Positions 47,962-57,378 of a stretch of 59,838 nucleotides of DNA are shown here, piece after piece. The notes beneath the pieces were generated by a model that saw only the letters and a list, made by a program, of their open reading frames with translations, ran no database searches and was not told the origin of the DNA. Positions within the stretch are counted from its first letter, which is position 1. The number at the start of each line of letters is the position of its first letter. This stretch comes from Bacteroidales bacterium. Its GTDB lineage: Bacteria > Bacteroidota > Bacteroidia > Bacteroidales > Paludibacteraceae. Location of the stretch: the NCBI GenBank assembly GCA_022784645.1, contig JALFZG010000036.1, forward strand, positions 1 to 59,838. The letters are read 5' to 3'. Both the position numbers and the translations under genes were made by a program.

Positions 47962-48744
47962 TTACCAAGGATAGCAGTGGCATTTACGACTGTTGCGATG
48001 ATATTTACTCTTAATGTAGCGCGAAGCTTTGCCCGTATGGAAGGCTAAATCAATCGAGACTCCGATATAGCCATCTGAGAATTGGGATTGCTTATACGTA
48101 TTATGACCATAGCCATCCAAACTAATCTTATCTGTATCCACCAAACCTACATGTGTAAAAAGTGCAAGTCCCAAATCAAACCTGCTAGCTACCGAGAATT
48201 TATAGCCTATTTCTATCGGCAAGAAAGGCAAAAATTGCATAGAATTGGTTGCATTAGAGGATTGCATTTGTAGATTCTGATCATACTTATAGATTGAGAA
48301 ATAGCCTACATAAAATCCTACTCCCAAAAACGTATAGAAACCTGCATTCCGAAAAGGGACATATTCAACACCTGCACCCAACTCGCCGAAATAGCTTCGA
48401 TACTTGCCTTTGTGTTCGTTTTTCATAATAGTAGCATCGCCTTGAAAATATCCCCCGCCCAAATTCGCGCGCACGAGTAAATTTCTATATATAGGGTGCG
48501 AATATGAAAGTTCTCCCATTCCCCCCCATCCAATATCGCTTGCCTTAAATTCGGGATTCTTCATCTCATCCCACACGTCCATATCCGAGTACAACACCAT
48601 CGGACGAAGATGGAGTGTAACGTTCGGTGCCATGGCTGTAGAATTGCTCTGCGAAACACTGCGTCGAGCGTGCATTGATACAACACATGCAGGCGCCATT
48701 AGGAGCCAAAATAATAAAAGAAATCTTGATAATCTAACCTTCAT
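47962..48744 (-). CDS. Outer-membrane beta-barrel protein
   Basis: I start this gene at ATG 48744 (MKVRLSRFLLLFWLLMAP), which gives a signal peptide of about 27 residues and 260 residues in total. The body shows alternating amphipathic strands rich in aromatic and Gly residues, as in OmpA/OmpX-like barrels used by Bacteroidota. The protein ends in SRKCHCYPW, an unusual Cys-containing tail beyond the last strand. The specific role is unknown. It has its own promoter and a short leader of about 20 bases. Confidence 0.7.
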   Translation of the reverse strand: MKVRLSRFLLLFWLLMAPACVVSMHARRSVSQSNSTAMAPNVTLHLRPMVLYSDMDVWDEMKNPEFKASDIGWGGMGELSYSHPIYRNLLVRANLGGGYFQGDATIMKNEHKGKYRSYFGELGAGVEYVPFRNAGFYTFLGVGFYVGYFSIYKYDQNLQMQSSNATNSMQFLPFLPIEIGYKFSVASRFDLGLALFTHVGLVDTDKISLDGYGHNTYKQSQFSDGYIGVSIDLAFHTGKASRYIKSKYHRNSRKCHCYPW

Positions 48745-48771
48745 GCAAGTGCTACTTCCTAAATTGATTTG

Positions 48772-48803
48772 CAAAGGTAGTAAAAAAAAATGAAACCGCC
48801 AAA
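48772..48803 (-). promoter_or_regulatory. Promoter of the outer-membrane protein gene
   Basis: On the minus strand TTTG (48803-48800) and TACCTTTG (48779-48772) are 20 bases apart. The start codon lies only about 28 bases beyond the -7 box. Confidence 0.75.
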
Positions 48804-48939
48804 TTTTTCAGGAAAAGCACTATATTTTCATAAGATAATTCGATATTATGCGGCTTATGGCATACTTTTTGTTAATTATTACGCGTGAGAGTGCGTTTTC
48901 CGCACCATAGATGAGAATAATATAAAAGTAATATAAAAA

Positions 48940-49935
48940 ATGAGTAATCCTATTGACATTCGCGAACTTCAAGAGCGTATTGAGCGCGAGAGTTCGTTTG
49001 TTGACGCCCTGAGCATGGGCATGAACCAAACCATCGTTGGACAAAAACATTTGGTAGAGAGCCTCTTGATAGGCTTGCTGGCTGACGGTCATATCCTGCT
49101 GGAAGGTGTACCGGGTTTGGCAAAAACGCTAGCTATCAAAACGTTGAGCGACCTTATCAAAGCTGATTTCAGCCGTATTCAGTTTACCCCCGACTTGCTC
49201 CCAGCCGATGTTATCGGTACGCAGATCTTTAGCCAAAAGAGCGAGGAATTCCGCGTAAAGAAAGGCCCTATCTTCGCGAATTTCGTACTTGCGGATGAGA
49301 TTAACCGTGCTCCCGCCAAGGTGCAATCCGCATTGCTCGAAGCCATGCAGGAGCGCCAAGTGACGATAGGTGATGAGACGCACAAACTCGCAGCTCCCTT
49401 CCTCGTATTGGCAACCCAGAACCCCATCGAGCAGGAAGGAACCTACCCGCTTCCCGAAGCGCAGACCGACCGATTCATGCTCAAGGTTGTTATCAGCTAC
49501 CCCAAGAAAGAAGAAGAGCAGCAGATTATCCGCCAGAATATCATGGGCGAGAAGAAGCCAGTGCTTCCTATTCTCTCTACGGAGGATATTATTAAGGCCC
49601 GCGAAGTTGTTCGCCAAGTGTATATCGATGAGAAGATTGAAAAATATATCGTTGACATTGTATTCGCAACCCGTTTCCCCGAAAATTATGGAATGGAGGA
49701 GCTGAAACAAATGATCAGCTTTGGCGGCAGTCCTCGTGCGAGCATCAATCTCGCGTTGGCAGCCAGAGCGTATGCTTTCATCCATCGTAGAGGCTATGTA
49801 GTGCCTGAAGATGTGCGCGCTGTATGTTACGATGTACTCCGTCATCGCATCGGTCTCACCTATGAAGCAGAGGCCAACAATATGACCCAAGAAGATATCA
49901 TCACTGAGATTCTCAACAAGGTTCAAGTACCATAA
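48940..49935 (+). CDS. moxR: MoxR-family AAA+ ATPase
   Basis: This 331-residue chaperone-like ATPase is the first gene of the Bat cluster. Walker A is GVPGLAKT near residue 56-63 and Walker B is FVLADEINRAP near 117-127; sensor 1 is ATQNPIEQEGTYPLPEAQTDRF. MoxR proteins are thought to mature or remodel partner proteins, often VWA-domain proteins such as BatA and BatB downstream. No Bacteroidota-type promoter is evident in the gap; a hairpin GTGCG-TTTTC-CGCAC lies at about 48890-48904. Confidence 0.93.
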   Translation: MSNPIDIRELQERIERESSFVDALSMGMNQTIVGQKHLVESLLIGLLADGHILLEGVPGLAKTLAIKTLSDLIKADFSRIQFTPDLLPADVIGTQIFSQKSEEFRVKKGPIFANFVLADEINRAPAKVQSALLEAMQERQVTIGDETHKLAAPFLVLATQNPIEQEGTYPLPEAQTDRFMLKVVISYPKKEEEQQIIRQNIMGEKKPVLPILSTEDIIKAREVVRQVYIDEKIEKYIVDIVFATRFPENYGMEELKQMISFGGSPRASINLALAARAYAFIHRRGYVVPEDVRAVCYDVLRHRIGLTYEAEANNMTQEDIITEILNKVQVP

Positions 49936-49964
49936 TTCCTTTTAGCAGCTGAGCTGTACACATT

Positions 49965-50849
49965 ATGACATCAGAAGAATTACTTCAAAAAGTTCGTAAG
50001 ATTGAAATCAAGACGCGAGGGCTGTCAAAAAACATCTTCGCAGGCGAATACCACAGTCAGTTTAAAGGCCGCGGTATGTCGTTCAGCGAGGTGCGCGAAT
50101 ACCAGCCTGGTGACGATGTGCGCAGTATCGATTGGAACGTGACTGCTCGTCTTTCAAGGCCTTATATCAAGGTTTTTGAAGAAGAACGCGAACTGACCGT
50201 GATGCTGCTCGTAGATGTGTCGGGCAGCCGCAATTTCGGTAGCCAATCGCAAATGAAGCGCGATATGATCACCGAGGTAGCCGCTACACTCGCTTTCTCC
50301 ACTATCGAGAACAACGATAAAGTGGGCGTGATATTCTTCTCTGATAAGATTGAGAAATATATTCCCCCGAAAAAGGGCAAAACGCATGTGCTGCATATCA
50401 TTCGCGAACTAATCAGTTTTCAACCCAGTTCGCAGAAAACTGATATTCAACTCGCATTGCAGTACTTCACCAATGCCCAAAAACGTCGTTGCACAGCGTT
50501 TGTTATCTCCGATTTTCAAGATGACTCCATGCTCCAGACGGCTTCCACTAAAAGCGGCTGCAAACCGCTGCTGATTGCCGGAAATAAGCACGATCTGAAC
50601 GCGATTCAAATCTACGACCGCCGCGATGCTGAGCTGCCCAATATTGGGCTTCTTAAACTCAAAGATGCGGAAACGGGCGAACGTATTTGGATAGATACTT
50701 CTGATAAACGTGTTACAGAATCGTATGCCAAAACGTGGCATATGAATCAGCAAGCGCTTGACTCGCTCTTCACCAAGACCGGCACGCGCAATATCAGCAT
50801 CCGCACTGATAATGACTACGTTAAAGGACTCATGAGACTGTTTAGATGA
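49965..50849 (+). CDS. DUF58 protein
   Basis: This 294-residue cytoplasmic protein carries the DUF58 signature (MSFSEVREYQPGDDVRSIDWN) followed by a VWA-like fold with LLVDVSGSRNFG near 80-91. It almost always accompanies moxR and the Bat proteins. Its molecular role is unknown; a scaffold or metal-linked adaptor is the usual guess. moxR lies 29 bases upstream. Confidence 0.9.
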   Translation: MTSEELLQKVRKIEIKTRGLSKNIFAGEYHSQFKGRGMSFSEVREYQPGDDVRSIDWNVTARLSRPYIKVFEEERELTVMLLVDVSGSRNFGSQSQMKRDMITEVAATLAFSTIENNDKVGVIFFSDKIEKYIPPKKGKTHVLHIIRELISFQPSSQKTDIQLALQYFTNAQKRRCTAFVISDFQDDSMLQTASTKSGCKPLLIAGNKHDLNAIQIYDRRDAELPNIGLLKLKDAETGERIWIDTSDKRVTESYAKTWHMNQQALDSLFTKTGTRNISIRTDNDYVKGLMRLFR

Positions 50850-50898
50850 CTTGTTATCAGAAACCAGCTTTCGTTAACCAACATAATTCTTTCTTGTT

Positions 50899-51867
50899 TT
50901 GAATACATTATTTGCGATATTAATGAGCGTGGTAGTCAGCGCGCAAATAGACAGCACAACGCTGATGATTGGCGACCAAACGACCCTGCATTTGAGCGCC
51001 ACTACCAGCCAAAACGAACAAGTGCTCTTTCCTACCATTGAGAAGGCACTCGGTCAGGAAATGGCCGTAGTGGAACGTACAAGCATCGACACGATTCTGG
51101 AGAAAGATGGTCGCACCACCTACCGCCAAGACCTCGTGCTTACTTCCTTCAAAGACACCTTGCTCTATATCGAACCGCTACCGTTCGTGGTAAACGGCGA
51201 TACCATCCGCTCCAACTCGCTTAGCGTAAACGTCATCATGCCATTTGATAAAGCCTCGATGGATTCTACGATGGCTATCACCGACATCAAACAGGTGATG
51301 AAACCCAAGATTTGGTGGTGGGGTATCATTCGATGGGTGCTGCTCGGATTACTCATTGCAGGCTTAGGCGTTGCCGCATATTTCCTCTACCGCTGGTGGG
51401 ATAAACGCATGCAGCAGAAACAGGTGGTTATCAATCCCGAACTGCTCCGTCCGTGTGATGAAGTGGCGCTTGAGAAACTCGATAAGATCAAGCAGGAGAA
51501 AGTATGGCTGACAGGCGAACATAAACGCTATTTCTCCGAGCTCACGTTCGTCATCCGTGAGTACATCGGCCGTCGCTACGAGATTCGCTCAACCGAAAAA
51601 ACATCGGACGAGACACTCTCAGCCATCAAGCCCGTACTCACTGCGGCTGATCAGAAAGAGCTCTACGAGAAACTGCGTAAGATGCTCCAGCTCGCTGACC
51701 TTGTGAAGTTCGCCAAGTGGCAACCCACTCCTGACGAAAACGAGACAGCCCTCCTTGCTGCCTATCAGTTTGTAAATGAAACGAAGCCCGTTATCACTGA
51801 AGAAGAAAAAGAAAAATATGCTCCAATGATGGATGTGGATAGCGAAGAGTTTAATAAGGTTGATTAA
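50899..51867 (+). CDS. Bat-cluster membrane protein of unknown function
   Basis: This 322-residue protein begins at TTG 50899, giving a short signal peptide (residues 1-15, ending VVVSAQ); an in-frame stop at 50884 blocks extension upstream. A periplasmic domain (16-135) is followed by one transmembrane helix (about 141-164, WGIIRWVLLGLLIAG) and a cytoplasmic helical domain with acidic ends. A protein of this layout between the DUF58 gene and batA is typical of Bacteroidota Bat clusters. Its role is not known. The start is weak, with no Shine-Dalgarno site. Confidence 0.75.
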   Translation: MNTLFAILMSVVVSAQIDSTTLMIGDQTTLHLSATTSQNEQVLFPTIEKALGQEMAVVERTSIDTILEKDGRTTYRQDLVLTSFKDTLLYIEPLPFVVNGDTIRSNSLSVNVIMPFDKASMDSTMAITDIKQVMKPKIWWWGIIRWVLLGLLIAGLGVAAYFLYRWWDKRMQQKQVVINPELLRPCDEVALEKLDKIKQEKVWLTGEHKRYFSELTFVIREYIGRRYEIRSTEKTSDETLSAIKPVLTAADQKELYEKLRKMLQLADLVKFAKWQPTPDENETALLAAYQFVNETKPVITEEEKEKYAPMMDVDSEEFNKVD

Positions 51868-51964
51868 AAAAACGTATTCGCAAACTAAAACCCTACCTTT
51901 TTCATTCAATGGTGGAATGAAATCATCCTAAGTATAATCAGCGCTTTCGTAAGAATATTACGTT

Positions 51965-52951
51965 ATGACTTTTGCATCACCCGGATATTTATTTTTATTA
52001 CTCCTTCTTGTACCGATTGTGTTTTGGTACATATGGGAATTGCATAAGAGCGATGCCAGCTTGCAGCTCTCGGATACTCATAGTCTGAAGAAGCAACCCA
52101 AGTCGGCCCGCATCTACCTGCTTCATGTGCCGTTTGTACTTCGCTGCGCAGCTATCGTATTGCTCACAATCTGCCTTGCGCGTCCGCAGTTGTCCAACCG
52201 CTGGAGCAAGGAATCAACAGAGGGTATTGATATCATGATGGCTATCGATATCTCCGGCACCATGCTGGCTGAGGATCTCCGTCCGAACCGATTGGAAGCC
52301 GCCAAACAAGTGGCCACAGAGTTTGTCAACGACCGTCCAAACGACAATATCGGTTTGGTAGTGTTTGCCGGCGAGAGTTTTACGCAATGCCCGCTCACTA
52401 CTGACCATGCCGTGCTCATCAACCTCTTTCAGTCCGTGCGCTTCGGCATGATTGATGATGGAACGGCTATCGGATTGGGTTTGGCGAATGCCGTCAACCG
52501 CATGAAAGACAGCCCCACCAAATCGAAGGTGGTGATTCTTTTAACGGATGGCTCCAACAACTGCGGCGATATCGATCCTATCACGGCAGCGGAGATTGCT
52601 AAAACGTTTGGCATCAGAGTGTATGCCATTGGCGTAGGCTCCAAGGGGGAGGCTCGCGTGCCATATCAGACGCCTATCGGCATACAATACACCACCACCT
52701 CCGGCCAGTTTGATGAGGGTACGCTTCGTCAGATTGCTCAAACAACGGGAGGCGAGTATTTCCGCGCCACCGATAATGCTACCCTCAAGCGCGTGTATCA
52801 AGAAATTGATCAGCTCGAAAAAACCAAGATTCGCGTACGCGAATACAGCAAACGAAGTGAGAACTTCGCACCTTTCCTTTGGGCGGCTATTTGCTGCCTC
52901 CTGCTGGAGTTGCTGCTCCGATTCGTTGTACTTCGTACTATCACTAATTAA
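51965..52951 (+). CDS. batA: BatA, VWA-domain membrane protein
   Basis: This 328-residue inner-membrane protein has an N-terminal hydrophobic helix (about 5-22), a second near 55-75, a VWA domain with the metal site DISGTM near 95-100, and a C-terminal helix near 303-322. BatA-E were linked to oxygen tolerance in Bacteroides fragilis; the mechanism is not established. The metal-site residues are intact, so it should bind a divalent ion. batB follows after eight bases. Confidence 0.92.
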   Translation: MTFASPGYLFLLLLLVPIVFWYIWELHKSDASLQLSDTHSLKKQPKSARIYLLHVPFVLRCAAIVLLTICLARPQLSNRWSKESTEGIDIMMAIDISGTMLAEDLRPNRLEAAKQVATEFVNDRPNDNIGLVVFAGESFTQCPLTTDHAVLINLFQSVRFGMIDDGTAIGLGLANAVNRMKDSPTKSKVVILLTDGSNNCGDIDPITAAEIAKTFGIRVYAIGVGSKGEARVPYQTPIGIQYTTTSGQFDEGTLRQIAQTTGGEYFRATDNATLKRVYQEIDQLEKTKIRVREYSKRSENFAPFLWAAICCLLLELLLRFVVLRTITN

Positions 52952-52959
52952 TATCAGAC

Positions 52960-53985
52960 ATGTTTAGATTCGCACATATCGAATTCTTATGGTTGCTGCT
53001 GGCCATTCCCGTGCTGGTAGCTCTACATATTTGGATTACGCGCAGAAAACGCCAACAACTGCAACTTTTTGGTGACCCTGAGCTCATGGTAGAACTCATG
53101 CCGAATGCATCGAGAATCCGCCCGCACGTGAAATTCGCACTGATGCTCATAGCCCTATCCCTCCTTATAATAGGCATCGCGCGCCCGCAATACGGCACCA
53201 AAGAGCAGACGGTGAAAAGGCAGGGTATAGAGGTAATGATCGCTTTGGATATATCCAACTCCATGCTCGCGGAGGACGTAGCGCCCAACCGCCTCGAGCG
53301 CGCCAAACAGATGCTATCCAAACTTGTTGACCAGATGGTGGACGATAAGCTCGGCTTGGTCGTTTTTGCAGGCGATGCGTTTACGCAAATCCCTATCACT
53401 TGCGATTATGTGAGCGCCAAAATGTATCTGCAGAGCATCACGCCAGACATCATCCCCGCTCAGGGTACGGCCATCGGCAAAGCCATCACCACTTGCGTGA
53501 GCGCTTTCGGTACGGAAGATACGGAAAAAAGCCGCGCTATCATCCTCATTACGGATGGTGAAAACCACGAAGATAATGCGCAGGAAGCCGCCAAAATGGC
53601 GAAAGAGAAAGGCATCCACGTGTTTGTGGTAGGTATAGGTAAACCCGAGGGAAGCCCTATTCCTGACGGACGTGGAGGCTTTAAGAAAGACAGACAAGGA
53701 ACGGTTGTTGTAAGCCGACTGAGCGAGGACATGTGTCAAGAAGTGGCAGCAGCAGGAGGAGGCATGTATGTACGTGCAGACAACTCCAATACCGCCACTC
53801 GTGCGCTCGAGAAAGAGATCGACAAGCTCGGCAAACAGGAGATCGAGACGAAGGTTTATTCGGATTACAACGAGCAGTATCAATCCTTCATTTTTATCGC
53901 GCTTCTCCTGCTCGTAATCGACTTCTTCATTTTCAGCAGAAAGAATAAATCCATCAGCAGAATCAATCTTTTTGGAGATAAATAA
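52960..53985 (+). CDS. batB: BatB, VWA-domain membrane protein
   Basis: This 341-residue paralogue of BatA has the same layout: two N-terminal helices, a VWA domain with DISNSM near 94-99 and MLAEDVAPNRLERAKQ after it, and a C-terminal helix (about 310-328, FIFIALLLLVIDFFIF). The metal-site DxSxS is complete. It probably acts with BatA at the inner membrane. batC starts one base after its stop. Confidence 0.92.
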   Translation: MFRFAHIEFLWLLLAIPVLVALHIWITRRKRQQLQLFGDPELMVELMPNASRIRPHVKFALMLIALSLLIIGIARPQYGTKEQTVKRQGIEVMIALDISNSMLAEDVAPNRLERAKQMLSKLVDQMVDDKLGLVVFAGDAFTQIPITCDYVSAKMYLQSITPDIIPAQGTAIGKAITTCVSAFGTEDTEKSRAIILITDGENHEDNAQEAAKMAKEKGIHVFVVGIGKPEGSPIPDGRGGFKKDRQGTVVVSRLSEDMCQEVAAAGGGMYVRADNSNTATRALEKEIDKLGKQEIETKVYSDYNEQYQSFIFIALLLLVIDFFIFSRKNKSISRINLFGDK

Positions 53986-53986
53986 C

Positions 53987-54736
53987 ATGAGAAAAATCGT
54001 TTTCAGCCTTCTTGCTCTGACGCTTGCGTTGCCCATGATGGCGCAGCAGGAGTTTTCGAGCGTATGGAAAGGCAACAAAGAATATAACAAGGAAAAATAC
54101 GCCGAAGCTGAGGTGGAATATCGTAAAGGGTTGGAGAAAAACGCCGACTCGTTTGAGGCACACTTCAATCTTGGCGATGCGCTGTTCCGCCAAGAGAAAT
54201 ACGCAGAGGCGCTCAATGAATGGCAGCGTGCGGCCCAGTTCATTCAGCCAGAAGAGGGTAAATACTCGGAGGGGGATAAGAAGAAATTGGCTCAAGTATA
54301 TCACAACATGGGCAACGCGCTCTACCTGCAGGAGGAATACGGCAAAGCCGTAGAAGCCTTCAAGCAGAGTATGATAGCCAACCCTAAAGACGATGAGACG
54401 CGCTATAACCTCGTCAAGGCGCTTTCCATGCTTCAGCAGCAGCAACAGCAACAGCAGCAGCAAGATCAACAACAGCAGCAGCAAGATCAACAACAGCAAG
54501 ATCAGCAGCAGCAACAGCAAGATCAGCAGCAAAACCAAGAGCAGCAAGACGAAAATCAAGAGCAGGAACAGCAAGAGGATCAGCAGCAACAGCAGCAGCC
54601 GAATCCCAACGATATGGACCGCGAGCAAGCTGAGCAGATTCTGCAAGCGTTGCAGCAAGACGAACAAGAGACGCAAGAGAAAGCCAAGCAGCAGCAAATG
54701 CTGAACTCCAAATTCCGCACAGATAAAGATTGGTAA
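53987..54736 (+). CDS. batC: BatC, TPR protein with a long Gln tract
   Basis: This 249-residue periplasmic protein has a signal peptide (1-19) and TPR repeats at about 30-145 (YAEAEVEYRKGLEK, YGKAVEAFKQSM). Residues 150-204 are almost wholly Gln with Asp, Glu and Asn, encoded by mixed CAG and CAA codons at 54433-54598. A Gln-rich tail is seen in other Bacteroidota BatC proteins, but this one is long and likely to vary between strains. The TPR part probably mediates contact with BatA/BatB. Confidence 0.9.
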   Translation: MRKIVFSLLALTLALPMMAQQEFSSVWKGNKEYNKEKYAEAEVEYRKGLEKNADSFEAHFNLGDALFRQEKYAEALNEWQRAAQFIQPEEGKYSEGDKKKLAQVYHNMGNALYLQEEYGKAVEAFKQSMIANPKDDETRYNLVKALSMLQQQQQQQQQQDQQQQQQDQQQQDQQQQQQDQQQNQEQQDENQEQEQQEDQQQQQQPNPNDMDREQAEQILQALQQDEQETQEKAKQQQMLNSKFRTDKDW

Positions 54737-54744
54737 ATTACGCT

Positions 54745-56598
54745 ATGATGAAACGATATAAAATAATAGGATTGTTTTTGGTGCTCCTCATTGGAGCCAT
54801 GAGCGCATGGGCTGATGATGTCGTTTTCCAAGCCAACGCCCCAAAACAGGTAGTGCTCGGTAAACCCTTCCAAATCAGCTACAGCGTCAACCAGCGCGCA
54901 AAAAATTTTCGTGCGCCCGAGTTTGTGGATTTCGATGTGTTGGCAGGGCCTTATACCAGCCAATCATCCAGCACTTCTTTCGTAAACGGGAAACGCAGCT
55001 CTGCCATCAATCTGACCTTCACCTACACCATAATGGCGCAGAAAGAAGGCACATTCAGCATTGCCCCTGCTACCATCATGGTGAGTGGAGAGCAGTATAG
55101 AAGCAATGGATTGAAAATCACGGTCTTACCACCGGATGAAGAAGAGCATGCTGATGCGAGTAGAAGTGGTTCCAATAGTTCCAACGCTAAAGCTAGTTCC
55201 AAAAGTTCCAATAGCGGTAGCGCGGTTTCGGGAGAGAACATCTTCATGAAAACCATCGTAAGCAAGACCAAGGTGAAGGAGCAGGAGTGCATCTTGCTCC
55301 AATATAAGATTTATTGGGCAGGCGTTGATCTGGCACAATTCACGAACAACACCCAGATTCCGGAATTCAAGGGCTTCTTGAAGCAGGACCTTGAGCAGGG
55401 CGAGATTCAGACCAACCTCGAGCATTACAATGGGCGCAACTATAATACGGCTGTTATCTATCAGACGCTGCTGTATCCCCAGCGTGCAGGCGAAGTGAAA
55501 ATCGAGCCGGCATCGTTTGAGGCCGTGCTCCGCGTGCAGAATCGCGCGAATGTGCGTTCCCTCTTCGAGGAATTCTATGGTTCCTATACCAATGTCACCA
55601 AAACGCTCAATGCGCCGGGTACAACAATCCATGTGAGCAGCCTTCCGAGCGGCAAACCCGCGGGCTTCTCCAGCGGTGTAGGTCAGTTCAGCATCCAATC
55701 GTCTATCTCCAGTCAGGATATCACCACCAACGATGCCGTCACCATCCGCCTTACTATTCAAGGTACAGGCAATATGAAACTTGTAAAGACACCCGCAGTG
55801 GATTGGCCCGAAGGATTTGAGGTGTACGACCCGAAGGTGCAAAACAATTTCAAGAGCACCACAGCAGGCGTAAGCGGCACCAAATCCATTGAGTATCTGG
55901 CTATTGCGCGAGCAGCTGGCGATTATACCATCCCGCCCATCAGCTTCTCGTATTACGATACGCAAGCCGACGAATACCGCGTGCTTCAAACGCCCGAATA
56001 TACGGTTCATGTAGCGCGTGATGCAGCCGATCAATCGCAACAGACAGTGGTCAACACCTTCGTTGACAAAGAGGATATTCGTCAGCTTGGCACCGACATC
56101 CGCTATATCCACACCACCGCATTGCCAGCCGTACGCGAGCCCCTTCTGAGCGGCTTCACCGGGCTCTGGTGGCTCCTTTACCTCGTGCCTACCCTCCTCG
56201 CTGCACTCCTCTTCGTTGTCTTCCGCAAACGTATCCGCGAAAACGCTGACGAGAGCCGCGTGCGCTATAAGAAAGCCGGTAAGGTGGCGCAGAAACGCCT
56301 AAAGAAAGCCAAGAAACTGATGAGCGAATCCAATGCCGCTTTCTATGAGGAAATCGAGCGTGCTGCATGGACATACCTCTCTGACCGACTCAGCATTCCT
56401 ACGGCCGAACTCAATAAGGATAATATCGCTGAGATCCTCCGCGCCAAAGGCACTGCCGAAGCGCTTATTAAGCAGGTGCGCGAAGTGCTCTCCACTGCCG
56501 AGTTCGCACGCTATGCACCCTCTGCTGCCGGCTCCATGCAGGACCTCTACAGCGCTACCGAATCACTCATCAACGCACTCGAAGATGCTAAATTATAA
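54745..56598 (+). CDS. batD: BatD, oxygen-tolerance membrane protein
   Basis: This 617-residue protein starts at ATG 54745 or the next codon; a signal peptide (MKRYKIIGLFLVLLIGAM) is followed by a large periplasmic region of repeated immunoglobulin-like beta domains (about 25-455) and one transmembrane helix (about 472-492). The cytoplasmic tail is helical. A Ser/Asn-rich linker lies at about 135-160. BatD is the signature protein of the cluster; its ligand is unknown. It is preceded by batC and followed by batE six bases later. Confidence 0.92.
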   Translation: MMKRYKIIGLFLVLLIGAMSAWADDVVFQANAPKQVVLGKPFQISYSVNQRAKNFRAPEFVDFDVLAGPYTSQSSSTSFVNGKRSSAINLTFTYTIMAQKEGTFSIAPATIMVSGEQYRSNGLKITVLPPDEEEHADASRSGSNSSNAKASSKSSNSGSAVSGENIFMKTIVSKTKVKEQECILLQYKIYWAGVDLAQFTNNTQIPEFKGFLKQDLEQGEIQTNLEHYNGRNYNTAVIYQTLLYPQRAGEVKIEPASFEAVLRVQNRANVRSLFEEFYGSYTNVTKTLNAPGTTIHVSSLPSGKPAGFSSGVGQFSIQSSISSQDITTNDAVTIRLTIQGTGNMKLVKTPAVDWPEGFEVYDPKVQNNFKSTTAGVSGTKSIEYLAIARAAGDYTIPPISFSYYDTQADEYRVLQTPEYTVHVARDAADQSQQTVVNTFVDKEDIRQLGTDIRYIHTTALPAVREPLLSGFTGLWWLLYLVPTLLAALLFVVFRKRIRENADESRVRYKKAGKVAQKRLKKAKKLMSESNAAFYEEIERAAWTYLSDRLSIPTAELNKDNIAEILRAKGTAEALIKQVREVLSTAEFARYAPSAAGSMQDLYSATESLINALEDAKL

Positions 56599-56604
56599 AT
56601 CGAT

Positions 56605-57372
56605 ATGAAACACATTGCAATCAAGCTTATCCATATATGTATGCTCGCGCTGGTGAGCATCAGCCTCTCTGCGCAAACGGCTTGGGAAACAGCCAATCAG
56701 CATTACGCTGACGGCCAATACGAAGAAGCCATCATCTGTTATGAGAACTTGCTTCAAGACCCTGCAGTACGAGCAGAGGCGCGCGCTGAAGTGCTCTATA
56801 ATTTGGGGAATGCGTATTTCAAAACAGGCGAAAACGCACGCGCTATCCTCGCTTACGAGCGTTGCCTGCGGCTCGACCCACGTCAGCAAGATGCCAAGCA
56901 TAACCTCCAGTTTGCTGAGGCGCGCATCATCGATAATATAGAGGATCATCAGCCGTTTTTCCTCCTCCAATGGGCGCAGACGGTGCGCGGTTGGTTGAAT
57001 GAAGAGACGTGGCTGCTTTGGTCGGTAGTGCTCTTCGTACTTTGCCTTGTTGGGATGTTCATCTTCGCTTTCATGCGTCAGACGGTCCTCCGCAAAACGG
57101 CTTTCTACACGGGCGTGGCGGCTTTCTGCATCTCGCTTATCGCCCTCTGGTGCGGACTCTCGCTCCACCATCGCGATATGGTTAAGGAAGAGGCGATCAT
57201 CATGCAGGGAGTGGTAAATGCCAAATCATCGCCGGATAAGTCCGGTACCGACCTTTTTGTGCTCCACGAGGGCACGAAAGTGCATATTGGTGACCGCGTA
57301 GGCGAATGGTGCGAAATCCACGTAGGTAATAATATCGGCTGGATTCGTCAGTCGGCTCTGGAGCAAATCTGA
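56605..57372 (+). CDS. batE: BatE, TPR and SH3-like membrane protein
   Basis: This 255-residue protein has a signal peptide (1-24), TPR repeats (about 25-115, including YEEAIICYENLL and LYNLGNAYFKTGENARAILAYERCL), two transmembrane helices near 138-160 and 168-187, and a C-terminal SH3-like domain (about 193-252, AKSSPDKSGTDLFVLHEGTKV). It closes the Bat cluster. The PAP2 gene begins six bases after its stop, so it may share the transcript. Confidence 0.9.
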   Translation: MKHIAIKLIHICMLALVSISLSAQTAWETANQHYADGQYEEAIICYENLLQDPAVRAEARAEVLYNLGNAYFKTGENARAILAYERCLRLDPRQQDAKHNLQFAEARIIDNIEDHQPFFLLQWAQTVRGWLNEETWLLWSVVLFVLCLVGMFIFAFMRQTVLRKTAFYTGVAAFCISLIALWCGLSLHHRDMVKEEAIIMQGVVNAKSSPDKSGTDLFVLHEGTKVHIGDRVGEWCEIHVGNNIGWIRQSALEQI

Positions 57373-57378
57373 TAGGTT

